Source: Candidatus Methanocomedens sp.
GTDB lineage: Archaea; Halobacteriota; Methanosarcinia; Methanosarcinales; Methanocomedenaceae
DNA length: 28,471 nucleotides
Direction: 5' to 3'
Assembly (NCBI GenBank): GCA_009649835.1
Contig: PYCK01000205.1
Span: 1-28,471 of the forward strand
Shown here: positions 7,065 to 14,834 of the stretch, in pieces
Layout of the letters: every line of letters begins with the position of its first letter
Position numbering within the stretch: the stretch's first letter is position 1
Position numbers and translations under genes: made by a program
The notes under the pieces: model-generated
Told to the model about the DNA's origin: nothing
The model's database searches: none
The model's input: the letters and a program-made list of their open reading frames with translations, nothing else

Positions 7065-7792
7065 TAACTAACACCTCCCATAATAGGTACGGCAATGATT
7101 GCACATAGAAGTGAAGCGATCAGGCATGATATGATTGCCTTTGGTACCCTCTTGAACTTAGGGTCATGGAATCCTTCGATAGTGCCCCCGATATTATACG
7201 AGGCAAGCACTGCGTTCACATAGAACACACCAGTGGCAAAAATTCCTGCAAGAGCGACTATGGCCGGATCAGCCGGAGCGTTTCCTATCTGCATTAACTG
7301 GACATAGACCATTGAACCGCCCACTCCTCCGAACAGACCGCCAATAGTACCGCTCACAAAACTGACAGTAGGGACGCCGTGGCCTTCAGTACCTTGTGAA
7401 ACATAGATATCCTGTCTATCTCCTGTTATTGGGTCCTTATCGACCTTGGCAGATACCGGGGGAACACCCACACAGTACACATATACTAACTGCCCGATGA
7501 ACATTGTCACCGTGATCATGATCATAGCACCCACGGCACCAGAGGCCAGCACAAGTATGAAATCCGATGTACCGAAACCACCAGGAGCTGTCGCAAGGAA
7601 ATTATACATAAATCCTGCACTGATCAGCCCGGTAAGTCCGGCACCTGCAGCCAGCTGCACTGTACCTGTACCCACACCTGTTGCCTGGGCCATTGCAGCC
7701 GGTGCACCACCAACTGGAATAAAGTGGACACCTAAGCCGATAAGCACTCCGCCCAGGGTAATAAGGGCAATAGAAATTGGATCAATTATCAT
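7064..7792 (-). CDS. mtrD: Tetrahydromethanopterin S-methyltransferase subunit D
   Basis: A 242-residue integral membrane subunit with about six hydrophobic segments, part of the sodium-translocating membrane core with MtrC and MtrE. The N-terminus IDPISIALITLGGVLIGLGVHFIPVGGAPAAMAQATGVGTGTVQLA and the loop VPPVSAKVDKDPITGDRQDIYVSQGTEGHGVPTVSFVSG are typical of MtrD. It overlaps mtrE by four bases (ATGA) and mtrC by one base. Confidence 0.95.
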   Translation of the reverse strand: MIIDPISIALITLGGVLIGLGVHFIPVGGAPAAMAQATGVGTGTVQLAAGAGLTGLISAGFMYNFLATAPGGFGTSDFILVLASGAVGAMIMITVTMFIGQLVYVYCVGVPPVSAKVDKDPITGDRQDIYVSQGTEGHGVPTVSFVSGTIGGLFGGVGGSMVYVQLMQIGNAPADPAIVALAGIFATGVFYVNAVLASYNIGGTIEGFHDPKFKRVPKAIISCLIASLLCAIIAVPIMGGVS

Positions 7793-8682
7793 GCTGGTTC
7801 TGCACCTCCTTCCTCATCCTTGTACGGTCCGTAAGCCTTCCTGGCCTTGACCTCTACCAGCCTGTTTGCAAGTATAAGTATCAAGACAATTATCAAGCCG
7901 GCAATTACTGCATTCATCCCACTAAATACTGTAGATCTCCAGTTATCGAAGAACACTGTCCAGCCAAGGGCAAGTCCGGTAACAGGTCCTCCGAATTTTG
8001 CGCAGGCCCATACATTATCCATACCATTCCTCAGACCTGATTCGGCCTTTCTCACAATGTTTCCTGACTGTGCTGCATTCAATCCGGAGCCGAACGGCTG
8101 GTTCTGGAACTCTCGCTCAGCACCATAATGAACATCACCTGTAGACGACCCTATAGCTCCTGCGGTTATTCCCCACAGGAATGCAAGTAGTGGTAACGGG
8201 AACGGGTGTCCTAATATTTCGAACATGATATAAGAAAAACTAACAATACAAAATACTGCAATAAACCCATGTGCCATTATGGAGGGCACATGACCGATAA
8301 CCATGTCCATATAAACTGGTTGTTTGAATCGTTTCTGACTTGCTGTACGTCCCATATGGGCGGTCACTGAGAATAAGCCAAGCAATATTGCACCAGCAAG
8401 AGAGCCGATGGCAATTGCGAAAATCACTGACATATTCTGTGCCAGCAATACACTGGCCACTGTTGCTCCGGTCGCACACCATAGCCCGTAAGCCGGTGGT
8501 TCTCCGGAAATAGCTTTGTTAAATATCCTATGTGGAAAATCCATTTGGGCGGCAAGCTGCACCTGTGAGTTAGGATTGCTCTGAGAACCGACGTCTGATT
8601 CCAAATCTTCAGCAGCACCGGCAATCGTTGCAAGAGCACCCATCAGCGCAACAAGACCTAGACCCGTAATTGGATCAATCAT
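7789..8682 (-). CDS. mtrE: Tetrahydromethanopterin S-methyltransferase subunit E
   Basis: A 297-residue integral membrane subunit, the first gene of the operon. MtrE is thought to contain the sodium site and coenzyme M docking region together with MtrC and MtrD. Seen: the N-terminus MIDPITGLGLVALMGAL, a soluble loop (SNPNSQVQLAAQMDFPHRIF), about six hydrophobic helices, and GSSTGDVHYGAEREFQNQPFG, a strongly conserved MtrE loop. A strong ribosome site (AGGAGGATG) lies about 8 bases upstream of the ATG. The upstream 300 bases hold a TATA box and repeated motifs that probably control the whole operon. Confidence 0.96.
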   Translation of the reverse strand: MIDPITGLGLVALMGALATIAGAAEDLESDVGSQSNPNSQVQLAAQMDFPHRIFNKAISGEPPAYGLWCATGATVASVLLAQNMSVIFAIAIGSLAGAILLGLFSVTAHMGRTASQKRFKQPVYMDMVIGHVPSIMAHGFIAVFCIVSFSYIMFEILGHPFPLPLLAFLWGITAGAIGSSTGDVHYGAEREFQNQPFGSGLNAAQSGNIVRKAESGLRNGMDNVWACAKFGGPVTGLALGWTVFFDNWRSTVFSGMNAVIAGLIIVLILILANRLVEVKARKAYGPYKDEEGGAEPA

Positions 8683-8689
8683 TTATTTT

Positions 8690-8697
8690 CATCCTCC
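8690..8697 (-). promoter_or_regulatory. Strong ribosome binding site of mtrE
   Basis: AGGAGGAT on the minus strand, a near-perfect complement to the 16S 3' end, placed about 7 bases before the mtrE ATG. It fixes the operon's first start codon and suggests high expression. Confidence 0.7.
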
Positions 8698-8779
8698 TGT
8701 ACTTTTTATAATCATTACTGATGAAATCAAATTATACATAATAAATAACTTGATTACACTAACAGTCTTATCCAAAAAC

Positions 8780-8896
8780 TAGCATTTTGACTAGCTTATA
8801 TTGGATTACCAGAAACCCCATATAAATGTTTCTAAATTAATATGCAGTGAACTAGTTAAGGGTATAGGATAGCATTAATTTGACTAATTAGCATTT
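8780..8896. promoter_or_regulatory. Repeated TAGCATT / TTGACTA motifs flanking the mtr promoter
   Basis: TAGCATT occurs at 8780, 8870 and 8889 (plus-strand reading). The first copy runs straight into TTGACTAG (8780-8794); the second is followed after three bases by TTGACTAA (8870-8887). The first lies at the predicted mtr transcription start, the other two about 45-75 bases upstream of the TATA box. The arrangement resembles operator sites for one regulator that can both activate and repress. The regulator is unknown. Confidence 0.4.
8818..8827 (-). promoter_or_regulatory. Candidate TATA box of the mtr operon
   Basis: The minus strand reads GAAACATTTATATGG, a good TATA element with purine-rich BRE-like bases before it. 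The predicted transcript start is near 8795, giving a leader of about 110 bases before mtrE. Confidence 0.5.
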
Positions 8897-8929
8897 AAAA
8901 AATAAAACTGATTTAATTGCAGATGTCCT

Positions 8930-8971
8930 TGATATAAAATTGGAAAATATCACATGACCTCTGCCAGGTCA
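8930..8971 (-). terminator. Hairpin terminator after the SAH hydrolase gene
   Basis: On the minus strand, TGACCT pairs perfectly with AGGTCA (8971-8955) around a 5-base loop, nine bases after the TAA stop of the hydrolase gene. A T-rich run (GATATTTTCCAATTTTATA) follows. It probably separates the SAH-recycling transcript from the mtr operon. Confidence 0.5.
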
Positions 8972-8980
8972 ATGGGCCGG

Positions 8981-10213
8981 TTATGTGCCTGTTTCCCACC
9001 CTTCCATATATTCGAATTGATGGGGTTTTATCTTGTCGATACTTATCCCCAGAGCCTCAAGTTTCAAACCTGCCACCTTCATGTCGATATGTTGTGGCAC
9101 AGGATGAACCCCGGGTGTAAGCTTGTGAGTAGCTATATGTTCCACACACAATGCCTGGTTGGCAAAGCTCATGTCCATGACCTCGGCAGGATGCCCGTCC
9201 CCGGCTGCAAGATTTACCAGCCGTCCTTCTGCCAGCACATTGATGCGACGTCCGTTTATGTTGTATTCCATAATATTGTTACGTACTTTTTTAGTGGATG
9301 TTGCCATGGCCTTTAGCTCATCAAGGTTGATCTCCACATTGAAATGACCGGCATTGGCAAGTATTGCCCCGTCTGTCATCACTTTGAAATGTTCCCTGGT
9401 AAGTATATCCACATTACCGGTAGTGGTGACAAATATCTCACCAATGGCTGCTGCTTCGTTCATTGGCATTACCCTGTAACCATCCATCCTGGCCTCCAGT
9501 GCGCGTATCGGATCGATCTCGGTCACAATGACATTAGCTCCCAGACCCACTGCCCGCATTGCTGTTCCCCGACCACACCATCCATATCCTGCTATGACCA
9601 CGTTCTTACCAGCGACCAGCAGGTTGGTGGTACGTATTATACCATCCCAACTTGACTGGCCGGTCCCATAGCGGTTATCAAACAGGAACTTGGTCAAGGC
9701 ATCGTTTACGGCTATCACCGGTATCTTCAGTGCCCCATCCCGTTCCATGGACTTGAGCCTGTGCACACCGGTAGTGGTCTCTTCACATGCACCCAGGATA
9801 TCTGGCATCATGTCCTGTCTTTCTGTGTGAAGTTTAAAAATCAAGTCCCCGCCGTCATCTATGGTAATGTCAGGCTTGTGGTCAAGTACCGCATCAATGG
9901 CAGTATAATACTCGTCATTGGAACAGGCATGGACAGCATAGCACCTGATATTATTCCTTGTATCCAGGGCCTGTGCCACATCATCCTGTGTACTTAAAGG
10001 ATTACAGCCGCAAATTGCCACTTGTGCACCCCCGGCTGCCAGGGTTTCCACCAGCACCGCTGTCTTTGCCTCAACGTGCAGTGCCATTCCCACAGTGTGG
10101 CCGGCAAGAGGCTGTCCTGTTATGAATTCTTCCCTGACATGGGCCAAAACCGGCATGTGGTTCCTTGCCCATTCTATCTTCATGTTACCTGATTCGATCA
10201 TATCTTCTGTCAT
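8981..10213 (-). CDS. ahcY: Adenosylhomocysteinase family, probably S-inosyl-L-homocysteine hydrolase
   Basis: A 410-residue NAD-dependent enzyme of the S-adenosylhomocysteine hydrolase family, which cleaves the thioether product of methyltransferases. The NAD-binding loop is GYGWCGRG (residues 209-216), typical of archaeal members; GGAQVAICGCNPLSTQDDVA and DGGD are family motifs. The bacterial/eukaryotic C-terminal extension is absent. In methanogens (Methanocaldococcus MJ1388) the preferred substrate is S-inosylhomocysteine, made by a deaminase. The gene for such a deaminase lies 25 bases upstream here, so I infer the same two-step route. Substrate preference cannot be read from sequence alone. 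The mtr operon is downstream but appears separately promoted. Confidence 0.9.
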   Translation of the reverse strand: MTEDMIESGNMKIEWARNHMPVLAHVREEFITGQPLAGHTVGMALHVEAKTAVLVETLAAGGAQVAICGCNPLSTQDDVAQALDTRNNIRCYAVHACSNDEYYTAIDAVLDHKPDITIDDGGDLIFKLHTERQDMMPDILGACEETTTGVHRLKSMERDGALKIPVIAVNDALTKFLFDNRYGTGQSSWDGIIRTTNLLVAGKNVVIAGYGWCGRGTAMRAVGLGANVIVTEIDPIRALEARMDGYRVMPMNEAAAIGEIFVTTTGNVDILTREHFKVMTDGAILANAGHFNVEINLDELKAMATSTKKVRNNIMEYNINGRRINVLAEGRLVNLAAGDGHPAEVMDMSFANQALCVEHIATHKLTPGVHPVPQHIDMKVAGLKLEALGISIDKIKPHQFEYMEGWETGT

Positions 10214-10238
10214 TCAATTAACTCCGCAAATAGAAATA

Positions 10239-11531
10239 TCAATTAGCCTTGGCTTTGTCAGCAAGTCTCCTTGCCGCACTGGAAGCTTGCTCTATTACCT
10301 TTTCCTGGTCTATTGACAGGACTATACCATCTTCCATCAACACCTGTCCGTTTACGATGGTGGTCTTCACATCCGGACCCCTGGCTGCATATATAAGATG
10401 CGATACTGGTTCATGGACCGGGGTTAAGCCTGGTGTGTGCATATCTACCAATATAATATCTGCTGCCATACCCTGCCTTAATATCCCGGCAGGAATGCCC
10501 AGTGCCTTTGCACCATTGGACGTACCCATCTTCAATACCTCTCCTGCCGGCATGGCAGTTGGGTCCATTGCATTTACCTTATGCAGCAGGGCTGCAGTCT
10601 TCATCTCGCCGAACATGTCCAGGCTGTTATTGGAGGCACATCCGTCCGTACCCAGTGCAACATTCACGCCCCTGCTTAACAGTTCAGGTACCGGCGCGAT
10701 CCCTGATGCCAGCTTCATATTGCTTACAGGGCAGTGTATTGCATTGACATTCTTTTTGGCCATGATATCCATATCTCCTGCAGATAGCCATATACAATGG
10801 GCAGCAAGCACATCAGGCCCCAGGAATCCGATCTCATCCAGCATGTTCACGCTGCACATTCCATATTGTTCCTTCATCTGGTTCAGTTCAGCCTCGGTCT
10901 CCAGCATATGTATATGGATGCGGGCATTATCTTCAACTGCCTGCTCCTTGACCTTTGACAGGAACTCGCGGCTGCAGGTATTGGGTGCATGGGGGCCGTA
11001 CATAGTAGTAATTCTACCATCTGCGGCATTGTTCCATTGTCTTACAAACCGGCCCCCTTCCTGTAATTCGGTCTTAGCCTTAGCTTCATCGAACAGTTCT
11101 ATCATACCATAAGATAAGGATGCACGTATGCCTGAATCTTCCACTGCCCTGGCCGCCTGGTCCATGTGGAAATACATATCAGCAAAGGCTGTGGTACCTG
11201 AGCGTATCATTTCCAGGCATGCCAGCATTGTTCCGGTATACACATCATTATCTGTAAGATGGGCCTCTACCGGCCAGATATGTTCTTCCAGCCACTGTTG
11301 CAGAGGCATATCATCTGCATAGCCCCTGAATAGTGTCATTGCAGCATGGGTGTGGGCATTTACCAGCCCCGGCATAACAGCACAGCCCTTTGCACTTATG
11401 ACCTGGTCCGCTTTTTGCTCTTCACGGCCCACATAGGCAATCCTGTCATCCTCAATAAGGACATACCCTCCCTCAATCGGTGGGCCGTCCATAGTAATTA
11501 CATAACCGTCCTTGATGAGTATTCGAGACAT
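10239..11531 (-). CDS. dadD: SAH / 5'-methylthioadenosine / 5'-deoxyadenosine deaminase (amidohydrolase)
   Basis: A 430-residue metal-dependent amidohydrolase of the MtaD/SAH-deaminase group. It converts the adenosyl moiety of SAH, methylthioadenosine or 5'-deoxyadenosine to inosyl, releasing ammonia. Metal-site motifs are seen in order: NAHTHAAM, HIHMLETEAE, AAHCIWLS and LGTDGCASNNSLD. The gene directly precedes the SAH-hydrolase-family gene (25-base gap). This supports a SAH to S-inosylhomocysteine to homocysteine pathway, and also recycling of 5'-deoxyadenosine made by radical SAM enzymes. A TATA box (about 11583-11591) overlaps the T tract after the tRNA-Gly gene. Exact substrate range is inference from the methanogen DadD family. 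Confidence 0.88.
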   Translation of the reverse strand: MSRILIKDGYVITMDGPPIEGGYVLIEDDRIAYVGREEQKADQVISAKGCAVMPGLVNAHTHAAMTLFRGYADDMPLQQWLEEHIWPVEAHLTDNDVYTGTMLACLEMIRSGTTAFADMYFHMDQAARAVEDSGIRASLSYGMIELFDEAKAKTELQEGGRFVRQWNNAADGRITTMYGPHAPNTCSREFLSKVKEQAVEDNARIHIHMLETEAELNQMKEQYGMCSVNMLDEIGFLGPDVLAAHCIWLSAGDMDIMAKKNVNAIHCPVSNMKLASGIAPVPELLSRGVNVALGTDGCASNNSLDMFGEMKTAALLHKVNAMDPTAMPAGEVLKMGTSNGAKALGIPAGILRQGMAADIILVDMHTPGLTPVHEPVSHLIYAARGPDVKTTIVNGQVLMEDGIVLSIDQEKVIEQASSAARRLADKAKAN

Positions 11532-11588
11532 ATAATCCGTGTTACTGTTTCAATATTCTATAAGGTTTGCCTTAGATGATTACAATAT

Positions 11589-11596
11589 AAAAAAAA
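11589..11596 (-). terminator. T8 tract after tRNA-Gly
   Basis: Eight consecutive Ts on the minus strand, six bases beyond the tRNA 3' end, probably end the tRNA transcript. The tract merges into TTTATATTG, which looks like the TATA box of the deaminase gene. Confidence 0.45.
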
Positions 11597-11602
11597 CACA
11601 TA

Positions 11603-11674
11603 TGCGCCGATCGGGATTCGAACCCGAGTTCATGGCTTGGCAAGCCACGGTGATAACCACTACACTATCGGCGC
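11603..11674 (-). tRNA. tRNA-Gly (anticodon GCC)
   Basis: The minus strand folds as a 72-base tRNA. Acceptor GCGCCGA pairs with TCGGCGC, the T arm is CGGG-TTCGAAT-CCCG, and the anticodon loop TTGCCAA sits on a GTGGC/GCCAT stem, giving GCC for glycine. The discriminator is A and CCA is not encoded. A run of eight Ts (11596-11589) lies seven bases downstream. Confidence 0.96.
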
Positions 11675-11759
11675 ACAGTGGAATCAGAGGAATCCACATA
11701 CGAGAATATAGTATATAGGTTTTTGGTTTGCAAAATCACACAATTATATCTGCAACGTG

Positions 11760-11845
11760 GGACAACTGATTGCAGTACAGGACAAACGATGCTGTAATAC
11801 AGGACAACTGATTGCAGTACAGGAAAACTGATGCTACAATGCAGT
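11760..11845. repeat. Tandem repeat, 42-bp period, upstream of the MFS gene
   Basis: Two 42-bp units (11761-11802 and 11803-11844) share 23 identical bases at 11760-11782 and 11802-11824, including GGACAACTGATTGCAGTACA. Each unit is itself two related modules of 20 and 22 bases sharing a GACAAnYGATG/GAYTGCAG-like core, and a degenerate fifth module follows. The roughly 21-bp module length equals two turns of DNA. The array ends about 30 bases upstream of the MFS TATA box. Confidence 0.85.
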
Positions 11846-11874
11846 ACATCTGATGCGCTTTGCTGCATATCTTG

Positions 11875-11882
11875 AAATATAT
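11875..11882 (+). promoter_or_regulatory. Candidate TATA box of the MFS gene
   Basis: GAAATATATC is centred 26 bases before the ATG at 11905. That spacing predicts a leaderless transcript, consistent with the lack of a ribosome site, and rules out the in-frame TTG at 11860. Confidence 0.45.
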
Positions 11883-11904
11883 CCCCTCCCATTTACACCC
11901 TGAT

Positions 11905-12960
11905 ATGAGGGTCAACTCAATCCAGTTTTTTACCAGCGCATCCATAATGATGTCCATAATGTTCATCCCGCTCCTGGCTGAGGAAATGGGTGCAACCTAC
12001 ACCCAGGTAGGCATTATAATGAGTGTGTACGGTGCATGCTTGTTCATTTCAACCTACATTTTCAGTAAAGCGGCAGATGTATGGAACATTAAAAAACTAC
12101 TGCTCGTGGGACTTGCATGCTCGGCTGTAGCTTATTTCCTGCAGATATTCGCCTACGATCCATTAAGCCTTGCACTGCTGCGAGGATTGCTGGGCATATG
12201 CGTGGGCATGTATCCGGCAGCCTTTATCATGCATATCTACGGGCAAAAACGCAGCATAGGGAAATTTAGCTCCTTTGGTGCCCTGGGTTGGGCGTTCGGA
12301 TTCTTCGGGGCAGGATTATTGGGGGACTTTGACCTGATATTCCTTGTCAGTTCATTGATGGTGGTATTGTCCTTCATCCTTGCAGTCCGTATGCCTGAGG
12401 TACAGTTGGATAAGATAAAAGTGAATTACTTTTCACTTTCCACAATTAAAAATAACTGGAGTATTTATCTTCCGTTCTTCATCAGGCATACAGGTGCAGT
12501 TGGATGCTGGACCATTTTCCCGCTGTACATGGTCAGCCTGGGAGCGGATAAGTTCTGGATAGGACTGATATTTGCTATAAATCCGGTAGTCCAGTTCTTA
12601 ATAATGCGGCGGTTGGACGGCTGGAACATGGAACTTGTAGTAAAGGCCGGATACCTGTTGTCTATACTGGCATTTGCCAGCCTGGTTCCTGCCACTATCT
12701 ATTACCACATCATACCCAGTATGTTCCTGGTGGCCTTATCCTGGTCGTTCCTGTTTGTGGGTTCCACTGAACTGCTCCTTGTGCGCAATAAGGATAAGGC
12801 TACATCGGCCGGATATATTAATTCGGTAATCGCCCTGTCCATGATAACAGGGGCTTTGCTTGGGGGCACTCTCTCAGGCATGTTCGGGTTTACTGCAGTG
12901 TTTATTGTTGCGGCAGGACTAAGCCTTGTCAGCCTGCTGATATCCCTTGCTATGGCGTAA
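11905..12960 (+). CDS. Major facilitator superfamily transporter
   Basis: A 351-residue membrane protein with about eleven or twelve hydrophobic segments in two halves, the layout of an MFS carrier. Seen near the N-terminus are FTSASIMMSIMFIPLLAEEMGATYTQVGIIMSVYGACLF and the loop SKAADVWNIKK, matching the MFS loop between helices 2 and 3. A long hydrophilic stretch lies at about residues 168-190. The substrate cannot be told. An in-frame TTG at 11860 would add 15 residues, but the ATG at 11905 starts with MRVNSIQFF and fits the TATA spacing. The gene stands alone, transcribed away from tRNA-Gly, and a tandem repeat occupies its upstream region. Confidence 0.85.
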   Translation: MRVNSIQFFTSASIMMSIMFIPLLAEEMGATYTQVGIIMSVYGACLFISTYIFSKAADVWNIKKLLLVGLACSAVAYFLQIFAYDPLSLALLRGLLGICVGMYPAAFIMHIYGQKRSIGKFSSFGALGWAFGFFGAGLLGDFDLIFLVSSLMVVLSFILAVRMPEVQLDKIKVNYFSLSTIKNNWSIYLPFFIRHTGAVGCWTIFPLYMVSLGADKFWIGLIFAINPVVQFLIMRRLDGWNMELVVKAGYLLSILAFASLVPATIYYHIIPSMFLVALSWSFLFVGSTELLLVRNKDKATSAGYINSVIALSMITGALLGGTLSGMFGFTAVFIVAAGLSLVSLLISLAMA

Positions 12961-13228
12961 TATTGAGGTTGGGAAATAATGCCAATTTCAACCCAAAAAC
13001 TTCGTATTTCATCTTCATATATAGAGATTGTCGGAAAAGTCCTTAACTTTTGACAATTTAATATACTGTCTTTGTTTTTAATTTTTGGTTTGACATAACA
13101 TCTGACATTATGCACCATAAATAAATGCTAGCTTCAGCGAACTTTTTCATGTAAATCGATAGATATCGAAGCATTTATATCATTTGGATATATTTATCAC
13201 TTAAAATTTATGATTTGAGTGTGATGGT

Positions 13229-13615
13229 ATGTTTTCGATACTAAAAGACATACAAACTACCTTCATTCACAGTCCAACCGTCTACAAAAATCTCATACCC
13301 GAAGACACAATTCTTTACCGTATAAATCAGAAAATAGATTTTTCCTTCGTAAACGAAGCATGCAGCGACCTCTATTCACATGACAAGGGCAGACCAGTAA
13401 AAAACACCCCTGAAAGGATGTTTCGTTCATTAATCGTTCAATATCTCAATGACTTTTCTGACAGACAAATGGAACATTCCGCCAGATTTGACATCATAAC
13501 AAAATGGTTCATTGGAATTCCAATAGAAGACAGATCTTACGATCGCAGAGCACTGGGAGATTTTCGAGATCGGCTTGGAGAAGAAAGATGGAAATTAATT
13601 GACGGTGATAATTGA
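13229..13615 (+). pseudogene. Truncated transposase, IS5/IS1182-like N-terminal domain
   Basis: The 128 residues match the N-terminal region (DUF772-like) of IS5/IS1182-type transposases: YRINQKIDFSFVNEACSDLYSHDKGRPVKNTPERMFRSLIVQYLNDFSDRQMEHSARFDIITKWFIGIPIEDRSYDRRALGDFRDRLGEE is the usual block preceding the DDE catalytic domain. The protein stops about where that domain should begin, and the following 180 bases are AT-rich with no continuation that I can see. It is therefore almost certainly inactive. Upstream, a GTGATGG ribosome site precedes the ATG, so the fragment may still be translated. It lies between the MFS gene and the second KaiC-like gene. Confidence 0.8.
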
Positions 13616-13810
13616 ACTATTCAATTGTCACACCCTTCTTTTTTTTGTCTTTTTTTCGATTAACATTCATTTTCAACAGTCAGCATATATTTGATAACTG
13701 TTGCAATTTTTCTGCAAATACACTTTTTTATATCATCCCGTTCATTTCTATAGTTGGATTGGATATCAATTCCATTAAAACCTCTACAAACCCTTTAGAG
13801 TAAATCCCCC
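13616..13810. other. AT-rich gene-poor stretch after the transposase fragment
   Basis: About 195 bases of T-rich sequence on the plus strand (runs such as CTTTTTTTTGTC). A 63-residue reading frame at 13612-13803 lacks a ribosome site and looks like a chance frame of low complexity. This is probably decayed insertion-sequence or intergenic DNA. I see no clear right-end inverted repeat. Confidence 0.4.
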
Positions 13811-14701
13811 ATGCGCGCAAAGCACCCCATACACACCACCCTGAGCACAGAGGCCATGAGTGTCCTGGAACGCTATGAGCAGGAGCTGGGTGCTAAGAAC
13901 ATCGTGCTGGAGCGTGCACTGCTGGGCATGGACAAACTCCGCTTTAAAGAAAAAGTCGATACCCAGACTATTAGCAAGATCATTAAAAGAGTAAAAACTG
14001 GGATACAAGGCTTTGATGAGCTTGTTGAGGGCGGCATACCCGAAGGCTTTATTGTTGTAGCAACAGGCACACCAGGTACAGGCAAGACCACCTTTTCCAT
14101 GCAGTTCCTGCTTGAAGGGATGAAGAACAATCAAAAATGCATTTTTTTCTCGTTCGAAGAAAAGGCCGATCAGGTTATTAAACAGTCCATACGTTATGGG
14201 TGGGACATTGGACAATACATGGAGAAGGGGTATCTGGAGGTATTTGGATTCACAATGCTCTCAACTGAGGAGATCATCGAGATAATTGACACCTTTAAAC
14301 CAAAACGAATTGTCTTTGATTCCCTGAATATTTTTTCTGATATTACAGACATAAGAAAATCTTCAGAATTTCGGAATATTGTTAAAGTTATCAAAGAGAA
14401 AAAGATCACATGTCTTGCTATTACAGAAAAAAAACACGGTATCGAAGTAAAGGAATATGATGACTTCGATTTTATGGCAGATGGTATTATTTACTTTGAT
14501 AAAAAATTAACGCACGAGCTGGATATGCAGAAAGCCTATTTTATTGAGGTCCAGAAAATGCGAATAACAAAGATCAATGAGATACCCCACCAGTTTATTT
14601 TTTCGGACAAAGGAATTGAAATCAGAACTCTCCCCAGTCTTGCAAGTGCATTTGAAAAAAATATGCATTCAAAATCCATAGGGAAAAGTCAACAAACATA
14701 G
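13811..14701 (+). CDS. KaiC-like ATPase with N-terminal ribbon-helix-helix-like segment
   Basis: A 296-residue protein. The first 45 residues (KHPIHTTLSTEAMSVLERYEQELGAKNIVLERALL) have the strand-helix-helix pattern of a ribbon-helix-helix DNA-binding domain. Then comes a KaiC/RadA-type ATPase, with Walker A GTPGTGKT (86-93), the catalytic glutamate pair Glu116-Glu117 in FFSFEEKAD, and Walker B ending at Asp170 in RIVFDSLN. Unlike the ATPase at 51-920, both catalytic glutamates are present. The combination suggests an ATP-dependent regulator that binds DNA or a partner, but its target is unknown. The ATG at 13811 has no clear ribosome site; an internal ATG at 13856 has GAGG before it but would remove half the RHH-like segment. 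It stands alone after a transposase remnant. Confidence 0.8.
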   Translation: MRAKHPIHTTLSTEAMSVLERYEQELGAKNIVLERALLGMDKLRFKEKVDTQTISKIIKRVKTGIQGFDELVEGGIPEGFIVVATGTPGTGKTTFSMQFLLEGMKNNQKCIFFSFEEKADQVIKQSIRYGWDIGQYMEKGYLEVFGFTMLSTEEIIEIIDTFKPKRIVFDSLNIFSDITDIRKSSEFRNIVKVIKEKKITCLAITEKKHGIEVKEYDDFDFMADGIIYFDKKLTHELDMQKAYFIEVQKMRITKINEIPHQFIFSDKGIEIRTLPSLASAFEKNMHSKSIGKSQQT

Positions 14702-14793
14702 ATGAAAGCGGGCTTGAGAGTGCAAGGTTAACAGCACAGTGATTATGGACCCGCAGGGTCGCCTGCAGGCTCATATCCCTTATCACGGATTCT

Positions 14794-14802
14794 AAAAAAA
14801 AA
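14794..14802 (-). terminator. T9 tract downstream of the UDP-sugar dehydrogenase gene
   Basis: Nine consecutive Ts on the minus strand about 33 bases after the TGA stop, the usual form of an archaeal oligo-T terminator. No strong hairpin is needed or seen. Confidence 0.5.
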
Positions 14803-14834
14803 CTCACATCGCTTTAAAGACATCTATCCACATC

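Noticed and set aside
11760..11845. CRISPR array
   Set aside because: The repeats are contiguous with no unique spacers of constant length, there are only two full units, and no cas genes are present.
11665..11966. Minus-strand frames rich in LQSVV and YCNQLS repeats
   Set aside because: The repeated residues only reflect the 42-bp tandem repeat, and the frames run into the tRNA and the MFS gene.
13021..13660. Possible terminal inverted repeats of the insertion sequence (TTTTGACAATTT near 13050 and CAATTGTCAC near 13630)
   Set aside because: Only about eight bases match (TGACAATT), the flanks do not, and AT-rich DNA gives such matches by chance. The ends of the element cannot be placed.
13612..13803. 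63-codon frame after the transposase fragment
   Set aside because: It is low-complexity, Phe/Ile-rich, has no ribosome site, and starts inside the end of the transposase remnant.
14702..14793. GC-rich GCAGGGTCGCCTGCAGGC stretch as a terminator of the second KaiC-like gene
   Set aside because: The CCTGCAGG palindrome is short and no T tract follows on the plus strand.
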